From Clostridia bacterium (GTDB taxonomy: Bacteria; Bacillota; Clostridia; Oscillospirales; Acutalibacteraceae): a DNA stretch of 47,900 nt. Location of the stretch: NCBI GenBank assembly GCA_017428085.1, contig JAFRRP010000014.1:1-47900 (forward strand). Direction: 5' to 3'. A program made the translations under genes and the position numbers. Positions 16,580 to 24,418 of this stretch are shown here, in pieces. The notes beneath the pieces were generated by a model, which saw only the letters and a list, made by a program, of their open reading frames with translations, had not been told where the DNA came from and ran no database searches. Each line of letters starts with the position of its first letter. Position 1 is the stretch's first letter.

Positions 16580-18754
16580 ATGAACCGAACCATGAAACGA
16601 GCGCTTTCCCTGATCCTCTGCCTGCTGATGCTGGCGACGGTCGCGCCGCTGCGGTTTCAGGCAAACGCCGCCAAAGCGCTGACGGCGGGCGACGTGACCC
16701 TTGACGGCAAGGTGGGCTCCGACGACGCGCGGCTGGCGCTGCGGAATTCCGTCAAGCTGCAGCAGCTGACGGTCAGCCAGCTGAAATGCGCCGACGCCAA
16801 CCAGGACGGCAAGGTGGGCTCCGACGACGCGCGGCTGATCCTGCGGGCGTCGGTCAAGCTGGAACGGCTGAAGGCCGTCTCCCCGGTCAAATACTACAAC
16901 AAGCAGCTTTCCGCCGATGAGATGAAGAAATACCAGTCCAAGGACTATACGCTGCAGTTCATGGTCAATTACTATACGGACGTGGCGGACCACGTGATCC
17001 TGGACGACTTCTATGAGATCGAGTTCAGCGCGGGAGGGGTGGACCTTACGAAGTCGACCGCGCAGTACTACGTGGGCATCGGTTTCAATGATAAGAACGA
17101 GCCCTTCTACTATTTCCCCGATCCCGACAAGCTGGCACAAGGGCTGTTCAACTTCAAGGTGCTGCATTTCAGCCCCTTCGGCGTGGCGAAGCTGTCCGAT
17201 GAAAAGCTGGTGGACGTCTGGTGCGAGCGCGCCGCCTCCCAAAGCGTGATGCGCAACATCTCCGAGGAGGAGATCACCCCCGGTCTGCGGGACATGGTAA
17301 ACGACGCCCTGACCCGGACGGGCTTCGGCGAGAAACAGTACGGCGGCGCCATCGTGCGCTATATCCTTTCCCATGACACCAAGGGCGAGATCTTCACCGC
17401 GATAGCGGACGGCGACGAGAAGGCGCTGAAGGCCAAGGTGGCCAACCTGGCCGGCGAATACGTCATCGGCAAGGTGTTCACCGGCGAAGACGACGGCATT
17501 CTGAATCAGTCGGTAGGCGACCATGCGGACATGGTGCGCGACGGAATCAAAAAGGGCGAGTACGCCGAGGCCACGCTGGAGGTCGTCAAGAATATTGAGA
17601 AAAACATGTTCCCCTACGTCAACTACGCGGACAAGTTCGCGGGGCTGACGGTAAAGCTGGCCGACATCTGGGCGAACGACACCGTCAACGAGGAGTTTGA
17701 AAACTTCAAAAAGATGGGCGGAAAGGGCATTTCCCAGGACGACTGGGACACCCTCATCGTCCGTATGCGCGGGGCCACCAACTGGCTGAGCCAGAAAGGC
17801 GTCAAGGAAAAGGATATCCGCGCCATGTTTGAAAAGCGCATGGACAACGACGCAAGAGTCAAAAAGGAAACGGCCAACATGAAAAAGCTGGTGGAAGCGT
17901 GGAAGGACAACAACCTGCTCAGCACCCAGTACTGGGGCAGATCCAACGGCTTTTCCAATACGCCCCCGCTGGTGGAACGGCTCAATTCCCTGCGGCGCAT
18001 CCGCGAATCGCTGAAGGAAATGCTGTCGATCAACGGCGTGCTGAAAAAAGGCAAAAGCTACAAGAATCTGACCGACGAGGACTTCCTGCTGGACTGCGTC
18101 TTCAATTGGGTCTCCTACGGCCCTTACGGCAGAGATGAATTCTATAAATGGCTGCGCAGAGAGGGCCTGATGATGGGCGATTCCGGCAAGGTGGCCGATT
18201 ATGCCTGGGTATTGGTGGAAACGCAGATCATTCAGAGCGACCGCATCAAATTCACGGATCCCGGAGATTACACGCTCAAGTACGATTATTCGACGCCCGG
18301 GAAACACACCAAAACCCTCACCGACAGATCGAACAACGATTACGTCTCCTTCCTTGCCGCCTGCACCACCCCGCCGAAAACGATCCGTTACGGCGAGACC
18401 GTTTATTTCACCATTTCGGAAAAGCTGAACGGTTGCAAGGGAAAAGATATCGACCTCACCGACACCGCCGACCTGCGCCGCGACCAGCCCGGGCTGTCTT
18501 CCTACACCTCCGCCGGGCCCAACGCTCTGACGTTCGCCTCCAAAAACGGCAAAACAAGCGTCAAGGCGGAATCCCCCACGCGGCAGAGAGAATACCCGAC
18601 CAGAAGCGCTTCGCTCGAAGTGTATCACAAGTTCGGGGATCCGGATCAGGAAGACGCGATCACAACGGCCAGCGGCGCCCGGCGGATCGCCCTCGTCTTC
18701 AACGGCGCCGGCGCGCAGACCGTGTGGATCTACGAGTGGCACGATCTGGCGTAA
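16580..18754 (+). CDS. Secreted protein with N-terminal dockerin, paralogue 3
   Basis: 724 residues and the closest relative of the preceding gene: same signal (LLMLATVAPLRFQANA), dockerin pair (DVTLDGKVGSDDARLALR, DANQDGKVGSDDARLILR) and downstream blocks (KNEPFYYFPDPD, LHFSPFGVAKL, VDVWCERAASQ, AIVRYILSHDTKGEI, IEKNMFPYVNYADKFAGL, QTVWIYEWHDLA). In the first Ca loop Asn is replaced by Thr (DVTLDG), which may weaken Ca binding there. RBS ACAGGAGG. The pair 2/3 is a recent tandem duplication; the function is unknown. A terminator hairpin at 18912-18947 lies downstream. Confidence 0.8.
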   Translation: MNRTMKRALSLILCLLMLATVAPLRFQANAAKALTAGDVTLDGKVGSDDARLALRNSVKLQQLTVSQLKCADANQDGKVGSDDARLILRASVKLERLKAVSPVKYYNKQLSADEMKKYQSKDYTLQFMVNYYTDVADHVILDDFYEIEFSAGGVDLTKSTAQYYVGIGFNDKNEPFYYFPDPDKLAQGLFNFKVLHFSPFGVAKLSDEKLVDVWCERAASQSVMRNISEEEITPGLRDMVNDALTRTGFGEKQYGGAIVRYILSHDTKGEIFTAIADGDEKALKAKVANLAGEYVIGKVFTGEDDGILNQSVGDHADMVRDGIKKGEYAEATLEVVKNIEKNMFPYVNYADKFAGLTVKLADIWANDTVNEEFENFKKMGGKGISQDDWDTLIVRMRGATNWLSQKGVKEKDIRAMFEKRMDNDARVKKETANMKKLVEAWKDNNLLSTQYWGRSNGFSNTPPLVERLNSLRRIRESLKEMLSINGVLKKGKSYKNLTDEDFLLDCVFNWVSYGPYGRDEFYKWLRREGLMMGDSGKVADYAWVLVETQIIQSDRIKFTDPGDYTLKYDYSTPGKHTKTLTDRSNNDYVSFLAACTTPPKTIRYGETVYFTISEKLNGCKGKDIDLTDTADLRRDQPGLSSYTSAGPNALTFASKNGKTSVKAESPTRQREYPTRSASLEVYHKFGDPDQEDAITTASGARRIALVFNGAGAQTVWIYEWHDLA

Positions 18755-18777
18755 CGGCCGCCCGGTATTCCCGCAAC

Positions 18778-18818
18778 AAAAAAAAGCAGCTGCCCTGTCC
18801 GACGCCCGGACGGGGCAG
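18778..18818 (-). terminator. Rho-independent terminator (minus strand)
   Basis: CTGCCCTGTCCG (18790-18801) pairs with CGGACGGGGCAG (18807-18818) with one G-U pair. The A8 run at 18778-18785 becomes a T8 tail on the minus strand. It is a second, downstream stop for transcripts of the small peptide gene. Confidence 0.8.
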
Positions 18819-18904
18819 TGCCTTCATACGATCCCGTTCCTGCATCGCACATACGCCGCAATGGGGAAGGGATCGGCAGCTATCCCACTGTTCTTCGGGA
18901 AGAC

Positions 18905-18947
18905 AAAAAAAAGCCGCATGCCTCGCTACGGGGCTGCAGCTTTTTTT
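18905..18947. terminator. Bidirectional terminator between convergent genes
   Basis: An imperfect GC-rich hairpin (AGCCGCATGCC against GGGCTGCAGCT, about 18912-18941) is flanked by A8 on the left and T7 on the right. It can therefore end the dockerin operon on the plus strand and the small peptide transcript on the minus strand. The stem has a mismatch and a bulge. Confidence 0.75.
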
Positions 18948-18983
18948 ATGGCGCTTCATCAAACGAAACGCCGCATCGGTACA

Positions 18984-19100
18984 TCAAGCGCCGGTGGTTT
19001 CCTCCTCTTCGGACTTACCGGTGATCTTCGCGATAAGGCTCTTGATGAACGCACCGAGTTTATTGAGGATTTCCTTGATCTTCTCAAGCAGATCAGCCAT
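18984..19100 (-). CDS. 38-residue amphipathic helical peptide (candidate PSM-like or leaderless bacteriocin-like peptide)
   Basis: On the minus strand an ATG at 19100 opens a 38-codon frame ending in TGA. The peptide is MADLLEKIKEILNKLGAF, then IKSLIAKITGK, then SEEEETTGA. Hydrophobic residues recur every 3-4 positions (L4, L5, I8, I11, L12, L15, F18, I19, L22, I23, I26), with Lys at 7, 9, 14, 20, 25 and 29. This predicts an amphipathic helix with an acidic tail. There is no signal peptide. Expression signals are excellent: promoter at 19135-19162, RBS AAGGAGG 8 nt before ATG, and two terminators downstream. The size and pattern recall phenol-soluble modulins and leaderless bacteriocins, but homology is not claimed; a membrane-associated regulatory peptide is equally possible. 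Confidence 0.78.
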   Translation of the reverse strand: MADLLEKIKEILNKLGAFIKSLIAKITGKSEEEETTGA

Positions 19101-19134
19101 GAATTACGCCTCCTTCCACCTTAAGATCAATTTC

Positions 19135-19162
19135 ATTATAGAACAAAAGAATAATAATTCAA
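19135..19162 (-). promoter_or_regulatory. Promoter of the 38-residue peptide gene
   Basis: On the minus strand the -35 is TTGAAT (19157-19162), the spacer 16 bp and the -10 TATAAT (19135-19140). The start codon is 35 bp downstream of the -10. Confidence 0.75.
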
Positions 19163-19230
19163 GGTTTTTTCATAATATTCACAGTTATTTCACAGAAAAA
19201 GAATATAAAATAAAAAAATGCTATATGATA

Positions 19231-19259
19231 TTGTTTTTTTGTTTGAAATATGGTATCAT
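19231..19259 (+). promoter_or_regulatory. Promoter of the zinc-ribbon/Ig-like/transporter operon
   Basis: The -35 is TTGTTT (19231-19236), the spacer 17 bp and the -10 TATCAT (19254-19259). The position rules out the in-frame ATG at 19218 as start and supports the ATG at 19284, which has a perfect AAAGGAGGAGG. Confidence 0.65.
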
Positions 19260-19283
19260 TTCACCAAAAAGGAGGAGGTCGTT

Positions 19284-20171
19284 ATGGCTGTTTGTCCGAA
19301 ATGCCGAAAAAAGCTGAAAATCTGGCATGTTTCGCAGTATTGCCCGTATTGCGGAACAAATATCGTCTTTCACTCATTTGAAACAAATTTCGAGAAAGAC
19401 AAACGCATCGCGGAAATGTCGCTGGCCAACTTCCGGGTAAAGCTGGAAAAGGCAAAAAAGGCGTATGTCTCCGGCTGGCCGCAGAAGCTGAAGATCGCGG
19501 CGTGCGTGCTGCCGCTGGCGGGATTGTTCATCCCCTTCGGCTCGCTTTCCGTTTCCACCGCGCTGCTGGAAAAGACCATCACCTTCTGGGCGATGGATCT
19601 GGTTTACAACGCTTTTATGGGCGAGGGCTATTACGGCGCTTTCGCCGCGTTTACCGGCGCGCCCGTTTTCGGGGCGGCCGCTGCGGCGCTGCGCACGGCC
19701 ATGCTGTGCTTTACCGTAATGGCGGCGTGCGCTCTGGCGATCCTGCTGACGGAGCTGTTCTGCTTTGCCGGGAATAAACGCACCGGCGCGGTCATCACCG
19801 CGTTTTCCCTGTTGGGGATCGGGGGCGCCGTGGGCGCAAGGATATTCTGCGGCACGGCGGTCAAGGCGGCAAACGCCTCCGGCGGGGCGCTGACGGGCAG
19901 CGTGAACGCGCTGTTCCTGATCCCCGTGCTGCTGTTCGCGTTCGCGGCGGTCATGGCGATCCTGTGTCTGAAAAAACCGCCGGTGATCGTCATCAAAGAG
20001 GGCGACCGGCTTCGCATGGAATACCGCGAAAAGCTGAACAGCGGCGAGATCGAGCTCATGGATATCCCCTCCCCGATCTACGAGTCGGAAGAGGACAAAA
20101 AAGAAAAAGAGCGGCTCATCAGAGGCGCGTATCATATGGACGAAGCGGAGGAGGTGAGCGAAAATGGATGA
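19284..20171 (+). CDS. Zinc-ribbon integral membrane protein of unknown function
   Basis: 295 residues from the ATG that follows AAAAAGGAGGAGGTCGTT. The N terminus is a treble-clef type zinc ribbon with two CxxC pairs (CPKC and CPYC, residues 4-24). Next come a charged helix and then about four hydrophobic segments (roughly 65-85, 115-155, 165-190 and 205-230), and a hydrophilic acidic tail. A cytosolic zinc ribbon plus membrane helices suggests a membrane-anchored scaffold or sensor. No family name can be given. The next gene overlaps by 8 bp, and the sugar transporter follows, so the three products may work together. Confidence 0.75.
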   Translation: MAVCPKCRKKLKIWHVSQYCPYCGTNIVFHSFETNFEKDKRIAEMSLANFRVKLEKAKKAYVSGWPQKLKIAACVLPLAGLFIPFGSLSVSTALLEKTITFWAMDLVYNAFMGEGYYGAFAAFTGAPVFGAAAAALRTAMLCFTVMAACALAILLTELFCFAGNKRTGAVITAFSLLGIGGAVGARIFCGTAVKAANASGGALTGSVNALFLIPVLLFAFAAVMAILCLKKPPVIVIKEGDRLRMEYREKLNSGEIELMDIPSPIYESEEDKKEKERLIRGAYHMDEAEEVSENG

Positions 20172-21567
20172 GCGGGAAGTCATCGCCGGTCTTGACGAGG
20201 AAGAACAAAAACGACTGGAAAAGATCGCGAAGCTGGACGCCAATCAAAAGCGCAAAAAGGTCATTTTCGGCGCCGTTACCGTGGCGCTGATCGCCATGTT
20301 CTTCGCGGGCACCGTCTTCGGCGCGAAGTACATCCTCAGCAATGAGGGCACCATGCCGCTGCCCCAGGGGGATTACGCCCCGGTGCAGGAAACGCCGGAC
20401 GATATTTTCGCCGAGGTGAACCGGCTGATCGCGGATACCGAACAGTACGACTCCGTGAAACTGAACAGCCGTTTCCGTTTCCGCATCGACGGCGACAGCC
20501 TTGCCGTTACCGGTGAAACCGCCGACGAGGCCCTGCTGCGGTACGTGAAGGGCTCCGTGGAGGACCGGCTTTCCGACCTCTATTCCGAAAACGGCCACAC
20601 CGGCGAATTCGGCGAGGATTTCTCCCCTTACCTGCCGGACTTCGACTTTACCGAAGCGGACGTGAAGGAGATCGTTTTCGCCCCCAAAGAGGACGACGAC
20701 GGACGGCTGGTCGCCTCCTTCACCTTTGACGGCTGCGACTATTCCGCGCTGCCGGGCACGAAGGTCTGCGAGATCTTCGCGCTGGAGGACCTGAGCGCCA
20801 CCGTGGAACAGGCGAAGGCGGCCTTCGCCGACGATATGACGGTCAACGCCATCGACATCGCCTACGACGATTTCAAGATCGAGGCCAATATCTCCCGCAG
20901 CGTGGAAAACGACGGGGAAACGCGGGAGCTCAACTCCCTCGTCTACCTGCGCGAGGGCACCGTCACGCTGGGCGTGACCTTTACCGGCAACCTGGCGGCT
21001 TTCGGAGAGCAGGCCATCTCCTTCCGCATCGCCTGCTCCGAGGATTACAGCTTCGACCGCATCCGGTTCCGCATCACCTCCCACGCCCACTTCATCGAAA
21101 AGGGCGCTTCGGACGAGATCAGCCACCGGGTCAATTCCGACCAGTCGGTCTCCGACTACGTGATCCGCTGGGAATCCTCCGACCCGGAGATCCTCTCCGT
21201 GGACGAGGACGGCTTCTATAAGGGCAAGGCCGTCAGCGACAAGCCCGTGACCGTCACCGGCACATACGTTTACAACGGCCATGAGTATTCGGACACCTGC
21301 CTGTTCTACGTGAGAAAGCCCGTCAAGAGCGTGAAGCTCTCCGAGACGGAGCTGACCATGGCCCCGGGCGAGGAGACGACGCTGGAGCCCCTTGTGAGGC
21401 CCGACGACGCCACCTTCAAGGACGTGTACTGGTTCAGCACCGACGAGAGTATCGTCACCGTGGAGGACGGCGTCGTGAAGGCCGTGGCCCCCGGACAGGC
21501 GGGCGTCTACGTGATCACGCTGGACGGCAACTATAAAAAGACCTGTCAGATCACCGTCGAAGGCTAA
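20164..21567 (+). CDS. Membrane-anchored protein with bacterial Ig-like (BIG2) domain
   Basis: 467 residues. A cytoplasmic charged N terminus (DEEEQKRLEKIAKLDANQKRKK) precedes a single transmembrane helix (about 38-56, VIFGAVTVALIAMFFAGTVFG). The rest lies outside the cell. The extracytoplasmic part (60-300) is beta-rich and unassigned. Towards the C terminus a canonical BIG2-type domain follows (VKSVKLSETELTMAPGEE, ending GVYVITLDGNYKKTCQITV), with an incomplete BIG2-like region before it (SDPEILSVDEDGFYKGKA). Such domains mediate adhesion or protein contacts at the surface. The start overlaps the upstream stop by 8 bp (RBS GAGGAGGTGAG), which implies coupled translation. Confidence 0.78.
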   Translation: MDEREVIAGLDEEEQKRLEKIAKLDANQKRKKVIFGAVTVALIAMFFAGTVFGAKYILSNEGTMPLPQGDYAPVQETPDDIFAEVNRLIADTEQYDSVKLNSRFRFRIDGDSLAVTGETADEALLRYVKGSVEDRLSDLYSENGHTGEFGEDFSPYLPDFDFTEADVKEIVFAPKEDDDGRLVASFTFDGCDYSALPGTKVCEIFALEDLSATVEQAKAAFADDMTVNAIDIAYDDFKIEANISRSVENDGETRELNSLVYLREGTVTLGVTFTGNLAAFGEQAISFRIACSEDYSFDRIRFRITSHAHFIEKGASDEISHRVNSDQSVSDYVIRWESSDPEILSVDEDGFYKGKAVSDKPVTVTGTYVYNGHEYSDTCLFYVRKPVKSVKLSETELTMAPGEETTLEPLVRPDDATFKDVYWFSTDESIVTVEDGVVKAVAPGQAGVYVITLDGNYKKTCQITVEG

Positions 21568-21582
21568 AGGAGGGAACGAAAA

Positions 21583-23196
21583 TTGGCTGTTTCAACGAAA
21601 GAAAAACTGGTTGACCGATTTATCAAGGCCGATGAAAACTCCGCCGCGACGATCGACGAAAGTATCTTAAAACGCTATGAAAACCTTGCCGTGGATATCT
21701 ACAGCACCCGGCAGGTCTCCGTGGGGGAGATCGGCTGGATGGCGGCGCAGAAGTTCGCCCGGGCGCTGAAGAACGGCATGGACAACTACCAGAACCTGTA
21801 CTTCACCAAGGTGCTGAAGATCAACCTGGTCTACATCACCGTCATCAAGGCCATCATCACCGTCTACGACACGCTGAACGACCCGCTGATGGGCATCGTG
21901 TTCGACAAGACCCGTACCCGCTGGGGCAAGGCGCGGCCCTATATCCTCGCCACTCCCCTTCCCTACTTTCTGTCCACCGCCGTCATGTACTGCGGGGCGC
22001 TGATCTTCGGCGACACCGGGACGGACGATCCGAAAAAGATCATTTTCCTGTTCATCATGCTGTTTCTACAGGAAACGTTCTCCACGCTGTTCAACATCCC
22101 GACGGACAACTACCCGACGCTGCAGTCATCGTGCCCGGCGGACCGTATCTCCGTCTCGCTGGCGCAGAGCTACGCGGCGGCCTACGGCGGCGACCTGATC
22201 TCCGTCATCTACCTGCCGCTGCTGACGCTGATGACCAGCGGCACGCTGAAGATCCGCCAGTCGCATCTGTTCGCCATCCTCTCCATCACCACCAGCACCA
22301 TCGGCACGCTGGGCACCATGGGCGTGGCGATGAAGTGCCCGGAGCGCGTGATTTTGCAGCCCAAGCCCGCCCCGCTGACCAAGACCATGTTCTACGTGCT
22401 GAAGAACAAGTACGCGCTGCGTAACGTGGTGGCCAGCTTCGCCACCTCCTTCTGGAGCAACGGCGGCTACTCCTGGGACGTGATCACGCAGATGGAGATC
22501 CTCGGCGGCGCGTTCCACATCATGCCCATGTACTTGTTCTATCACCTGTGCAATATCCTTTCCATCAAGTTCATCGAGCCGCTGCGCAAGCGTTTCAAGA
22601 GCTACCGGAACCTGGTCATCGCCCTGCGGCTGTGGGATTCCGTGCTGAACGTGATCCGGGTGATCGGCGGGTGGATCGTCATCCCCTACAAGAAATGGTG
22701 GCTCACCGGCATCGTGTTCACCTTCTGCTATGGCCTGGGCGGCCTGAACAACGCCCCCGCCACGGCCTTCGAGGGCGAGATCGGCAGAGAGATCAACGAC
22801 TACACAGAGTACCTGACCGGCGAACGCCCCGACGGCACCATGTACCTGCTGACCAACTACATCATGAAGCTGACCAAGCCCCTGAACACGCTGATGACCA
22901 TCTGGGTCATCAAGTGGTCCGGCTACGACGCCACCATCGAGGACATGAGCTACTGGGTGCAGGATTCCGTGGACGTGTACCGCAAGGTGTTCGCGCTGTA
23001 CGCCGCCGGTTACTGGCTGCCCACCATCGTCAACATGATCCCGCTGTTCTTCTACGACCTGGACGGCGAAAAGAAGATCAACATGTATAAGGCGCTGAAC
23101 GAACGCCGTATGCTGATCGCCAAGGAGAACCAGGGCAAGCTGAACGAAGACATGAGCATGCTGATCGACCAGCTGAAGAAGGAGAATGAAGAGTAG
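21583..23196 (+). CDS. GPH-family (MFS_2) sugar:cation symporter
   Basis: 537 residues, about 12 membrane segments. The sequence VYDTLNDPLMGIVFDKTRTRWGKARPYIL (about 101-129) carries the glycoside-pentoside-hexuronide:cation symporter signature (N-D-P and R-x-R-x-G-K-x-R-P). The family moves sugars or glycosides into the cell with Na+ or H+. The N terminus has an extra cytoplasmic stretch of about 60 residues, longer than the usual MelB-type start. Translation begins at TTG (21583), 9 nt after AAAGGAGG, 15 bp after the Ig-like gene. The stop codon TAG lies inside a GTAG palindromic element at 23193. The substrate is not predictable; nearby glycosidases suggest oligosaccharides. Confidence 0.85.
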   Translation: MAVSTKEKLVDRFIKADENSAATIDESILKRYENLAVDIYSTRQVSVGEIGWMAAQKFARALKNGMDNYQNLYFTKVLKINLVYITVIKAIITVYDTLNDPLMGIVFDKTRTRWGKARPYILATPLPYFLSTAVMYCGALIFGDTGTDDPKKIIFLFIMLFLQETFSTLFNIPTDNYPTLQSSCPADRISVSLAQSYAAAYGGDLISVIYLPLLTLMTSGTLKIRQSHLFAILSITTSTIGTLGTMGVAMKCPERVILQPKPAPLTKTMFYVLKNKYALRNVVASFATSFWSNGGYSWDVITQMEILGGAFHIMPMYLFYHLCNILSIKFIEPLRKRFKSYRNLVIALRLWDSVLNVIRVIGGWIVIPYKKWWLTGIVFTFCYGLGGLNNAPATAFEGEIGREINDYTEYLTGERPDGTMYLLTNYIMKLTKPLNTLMTIWVIKWSGYDATIEDMSYWVQDSVDVYRKVFALYAAGYWLPTIVNMIPLFFYDLDGEKKINMYKALNERRMLIAKENQGKLNEDMSMLIDQLKKENEE

Positions 23197-23214
23197 CGCG
23201 GCACCTCAGTGCCG
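23193..23214 (+). repeat. GTAG-type REP-like palindrome at the transporter stop codon
   Basis: The order is GTAG, CG, left arm CGGCAC, loop CTCA, right arm GTGCCG. The TAG of the element is the in-frame stop of the transporter gene. Heptamers GGCAGTA follow from 23220, and a degenerate copy (GCAG, CA, CGGTG, loop CCGCT, CACCG) lies at 23244-23264. Confidence 0.8.
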
Positions 23215-23219
23215 CTTCA

Positions 23220-23247
23220 GGCAGTAGTATTTAGGCAGTAGGCAGCA
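23220..23247 (+). repeat. Phased heptamers GGCAGTA
   Basis: In register 7: GGCAGTA (23220), GTATTTA (23227, degenerate), GGCAGTA (23234), GGCAGCA (23241). The same family occurs inverted (TACTGCC) at 23476-23489 and 26031-26065, and as eight units at 36158-36213. Confidence 0.75.
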
Positions 23248-23306
23248 GCACGGTGCCGCTCACCGTCAACAGAAGCTGTCTTATCCCGTACCTTTTAAAC
23301 ACAAAC

Positions 23307-23334
23307 ATCCCCCCGCTTTTCACGGCGGGGGGAT
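23307..23334. terminator. Strong GC hairpin, likely bidirectional terminator
   Basis: ATCCCCCCGC (23307-23316) pairs with GCGGGGGGAT (23325-23334), loop TTTTCACG. It lies between the convergent transporter operon and the minus-strand dockerin gene. There is no clean T-run, so termination efficiency is uncertain. The same arm sequence is reused in the hairpin at 25987-26013. Confidence 0.6.
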
Positions 23335-23353
23335 CGATTTCTGTATAAGCTAT

Positions 23354-23610
23354 TGCCTGTTTTTACCTCGCAAGCATTGTCGCGCTGCTCGCTTGGAGCG
23401 CTTCGCAATCCTCTGTGTTTGCTCACGTCAGCGCTGCGCCTTTATCTGCCACCGGCAGCGGCGCACCGCTTCCGCTACTGCCTACTGCCTATTTTCACCT
23501 CGCAAACATTGTCGGCTTGCTCGCTTGGAGCGCTTCGCAATCCTCTGTGTTTGCTCACGTCAGCGCTGCGCCTGTATCTGCCGCTGGCAGCGGCGCACCG
23601 CTTCCACTAT
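23354..23610. repeat. Tandem direct duplication, two units of about 125 bp, period 132
   Basis: Unit 1 (23354-23478) and unit 2 (23486-23610) are near-identical, for example both contain CTTGGAGCGCTTCGCAATCC and TTTGCTCACGTCAGCGCTGC. They are separated by a TACTGCC heptamer (23476-23489). With the repeats before it, this fills the 418-bp gap 23197-23614. No convincing gene was seen in the gap: open frames there run through repeats and lack RBSs. Confidence 0.85.
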
Positions 23611-23614
23611 TACC

Positions 23615-24370
23615 TCATTCATGCAGACGCTTCAGGTATTCCGTCACCTGATCCCGGTTATCGCTCTTCAACGCTTCCGCGTATTTTCCGATATTGAGGA
23701 CCTCATCTGCCGCCGCCGAGGGGAATTTCGCGCGGATATGGCTCGCATGGCTTTCACCGGGTTCCGGCGTCCAGTATTCCTTCAGAATATACGCGCCGTC
23801 TTCTCTGATCGCAAAGGTGACTGCCGCGGGAATAAAGCCGCCCTCCGCTTCTTTCGGTTCGCCGTTCATCATGCTGTAGGTCATATGATATACGATCAAC
23901 CAAACGGTCTGTTCTTCCGGCGTTCCGCTAATCGTTTCGCAGTCAAGCAGGCAATAGCTTTGCACGTGAATCAGACCGTCCGGGGCCTCGCTGCGGTATT
24001 GCTGACGGAGCACGGAAGCAATCGCGGTGTCGATATCGGCGTATGCAGCGCCGCGCGTCCCGTCGTCTGTCTGCGGAACCGCCAGTTTTTCCAGCCCCAC
24101 CGCGCAGCGCAGGATATGCCTCGCGTCCGCGGCGGTAACAACGTCGTCGCCGTCGACGTCCGCGCTGGCGCACTCCGGTATCATCTGTTCATCCAATCTG
24201 ACGGAAAACCGCAGCGCCTGCCGCGCGTCGGCCGCCTCCACTTTCCCGTTCCGGTCCACATCGCCCGGGGCGAGGGGCAAAGCGCCGGGGGATTCCGCCG
24301 CGGCGGAAACGGTCATCACCGCCGCCATTATCACGAGAATAAGAACCGTGCTGATCCTTTTGATTGTCAT
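23615..24370 (-). CDS. Secreted dockerin protein with M56-associated-type C-terminal domain
   Basis: 251 residues from the ATG at 24370, chosen because GGAAAGGAGACAAAA precedes it; the longer frame adds a non-signal extension. The signal peptide (about 1-25, ISTVLILVIMAAVMTVSAAA) is followed by a dockerin pair (DVDRNGKVEAADARQALR, DVDGDDVVTAADARHILR). The C-terminal domain (about 135-250) contains TVWLIVYHMTYS and LKEYWTPEPGESHASHIRAKFP. This resembles the extracellular domain found after BlaR1-type M56 peptidases in Firmicutes (recollection, not a search). The role is unknown. It is the last gene of the regulator cluster, 48 bp after the anti-sigma-like gene. Confidence 0.75.
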   Translation of the reverse strand: MTIKRISTVLILVIMAAVMTVSAAAESPGALPLAPGDVDRNGKVEAADARQALRFSVRLDEQMIPECASADVDGDDVVTAADARHILRCAVGLEKLAVPQTDDGTRGAAYADIDTAIASVLRQQYRSEAPDGLIHVQSYCLLDCETISGTPEEQTVWLIVYHMTYSMMNGEPKEAEGGFIPAAVTFAIREDGAYILKEYWTPEPGESHASHIRAKFPSAAADEVLNIGKYAEALKSDNRDQVTEYLKRLHE

Positions 24371-24418
24371 TTTTGTCTCCTTTCCCTGATTGATCAGGAC
24401 TACAGTGCATCTCATTTT

